A stretch of DNA of 64,000 nucleotides from Candidatus Melainabacteria bacterium (GTDB taxonomy: Bacteria; Cyanobacteriota; Vampirovibrionia; Obscuribacterales; Obscuribacteraceae), in NCBI GenBank assembly GCA_003242885.1, contig QKMZ01000005.1, positions 558,001 to 622,000 on the forward strand, written 5' to 3'. Under the pieces are notes generated by a model. It ran no database searches. It was not told the origin of the DNA and saw only the letters and a program-made list of their open reading frames with translations. Within the stretch, counting starts at the first letter, position 1. Every line of letters starts with the position of its first letter. The position numbers and the translations under genes are program-made. This document shows, in pieces, positions 63,667 to 64,000 of this stretch.

Positions 63667-64000
63667 AGGTATCACCTCCGCTCCTCGGGTGGGATGATTT
63701 CAGTGTGTAATAAATTGGAAACAGCTTCAGGAGGGGGCAGCAATGACATCTGCTGCCCCGATTTTCCTTTTAATCAGCCTGGCGGGCTGTTCTTACTCGA
63801 TATGGAGATTTCAATTCCGTTTAAGATATGCGAACCAACCTCCTCATTTGACAAAGGGTGCTTCACTAACTTAACGGAAGGACTAAAACCTTCCAAGAAT
63901 TTTTTATAGCAAACGCATTGCTCGATCGTCAAGAGGGTTTGGAAAAGTTTTTTCAACCTTGAAGACCTGGTGTGGGATGGAGTTTTGTGAAGAGCCTTGT
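63667..64000. other. Right-edge non-coding region
   Basis: No gene is supported up to the window end. A 60-codon minus-strand frame (63774-63956) starts at TTG with weak AAGG and is not called. The only clear element is the terminator-like hairpin at 63734. Confidence 0.4.
63734..63770 (+). terminator. Orphan plus-strand terminator hairpin
   Basis: GGGGCAGCA (63734-63742) pairs with TGCTGCCCC (63751-63759), followed by GATTTTCCTTTT. No plus-strand gene ends just upstream, so it may close a short transcript or an attenuated leader. Confidence 0.5.

Noticed and set aside
63774-63956. 60-codon minus-strand frame (MKKLFQTLLTIEQ...)
   Set aside because: TTG start with only a weak AAGG and no recognisable family; left uncalled, though a small peptide cannot be excluded.

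Overview
The window looks like chromosomal DNA of a non-photosynthetic relative of the cyanobacteria, most likely Melainabacteria/Vampirovibrionia and perhaps Obscuribacterales. The best evidence is the 16S rRNA gene at about 4320-5827. Its GGGGAATTTTACGCAATGGG stretch differs by one base from the cyanobacterial CYA359F site, and 5063-5087 matches, as I remember it, the CYA781R(a) target. No photosynthesis gene is present. Lipoprotein-like and signal-peptide proteins, RlpA, a Spy/CpxP-like protein and a TonB-like C-terminus point to a two-membrane envelope. Placement below phylum is inference.

Layout. 1-4135: the tail of a truncated gene, secreted proteins and a TPR lipoprotein candidate. 4136-6114: a free-standing 16S rRNA unit with its own promoter and intrinsic terminator and no 23S. 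6286-9739: a small protein, a leucine-rich-repeat protein, a DUF1858-DUF2249 protein and a TPR zinc protease. 9888-14849: an alpha/beta hydrolase lacking its usual nucleophile, a TPR-caspase protein and a secreted Asn/Gly-rich protein with a structured leader. 15045-22489: coupled helical-repeat genes, a metallophosphoesterase, a DUF429 protein and a trypsin-like protease. 22490-30097: a minisatellite, a divergent pair of paralogues, an HExxH effector-like protein, an ATP-grasp enzyme and a TPR protein. 30340-38000: L-serine dehydratase, a CPBP protease, an Rrf2 regulator divergent from a phytoene-desaturase-like enzyme, and a matrixin. 38035-49218: two Ser/Thr kinases, an O-methyltransferase, AsnS, RlpA, an MFS transporter and a Spy-like protein. 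49544-63666: a second TPR-caspase protein, a large TPR protein, a plant-type methionine S-methyltransferase fusion, a vWA-PP2C pair, an acidic low-complexity protein, a TPR protein and an Lrv/HEAT repeat protein.

Themes. The region is dominated by protein-interaction repeats (at least seven TPR genes, LRR, Lrv/HEAT and new helical repeats), secreted proteases (caspase-like, matrixin, trypsin, HExxH, CPBP) and Ser/Thr phosphorylation parts (two kinases, one PP2C, one vWA). This suggests a complex signalling and surface biology. Housekeeping genes (16S, asnS, sdaA) are scattered singly among them. Genes are mostly short units on both strands. Two families of short palindromic intergenic repeats recur.

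The most striking item is the protein at 53746-56880. It has the full architecture of plant methionine S-methyltransferase (SAM methyltransferase plus aminotransferase-fold regions), and its last aminotransferase domain keeps the PLP-site residues. Other leads are a 15-bp hairpin holding the Shine-Dalgarno of a Ser/Thr kinase, a leader RNA that could form alternative pairings before 13881, a helical repeat spread over two coupled genes, and a Lys/Glu-rich reading frame continuing in frame after the matrixin stop codon.
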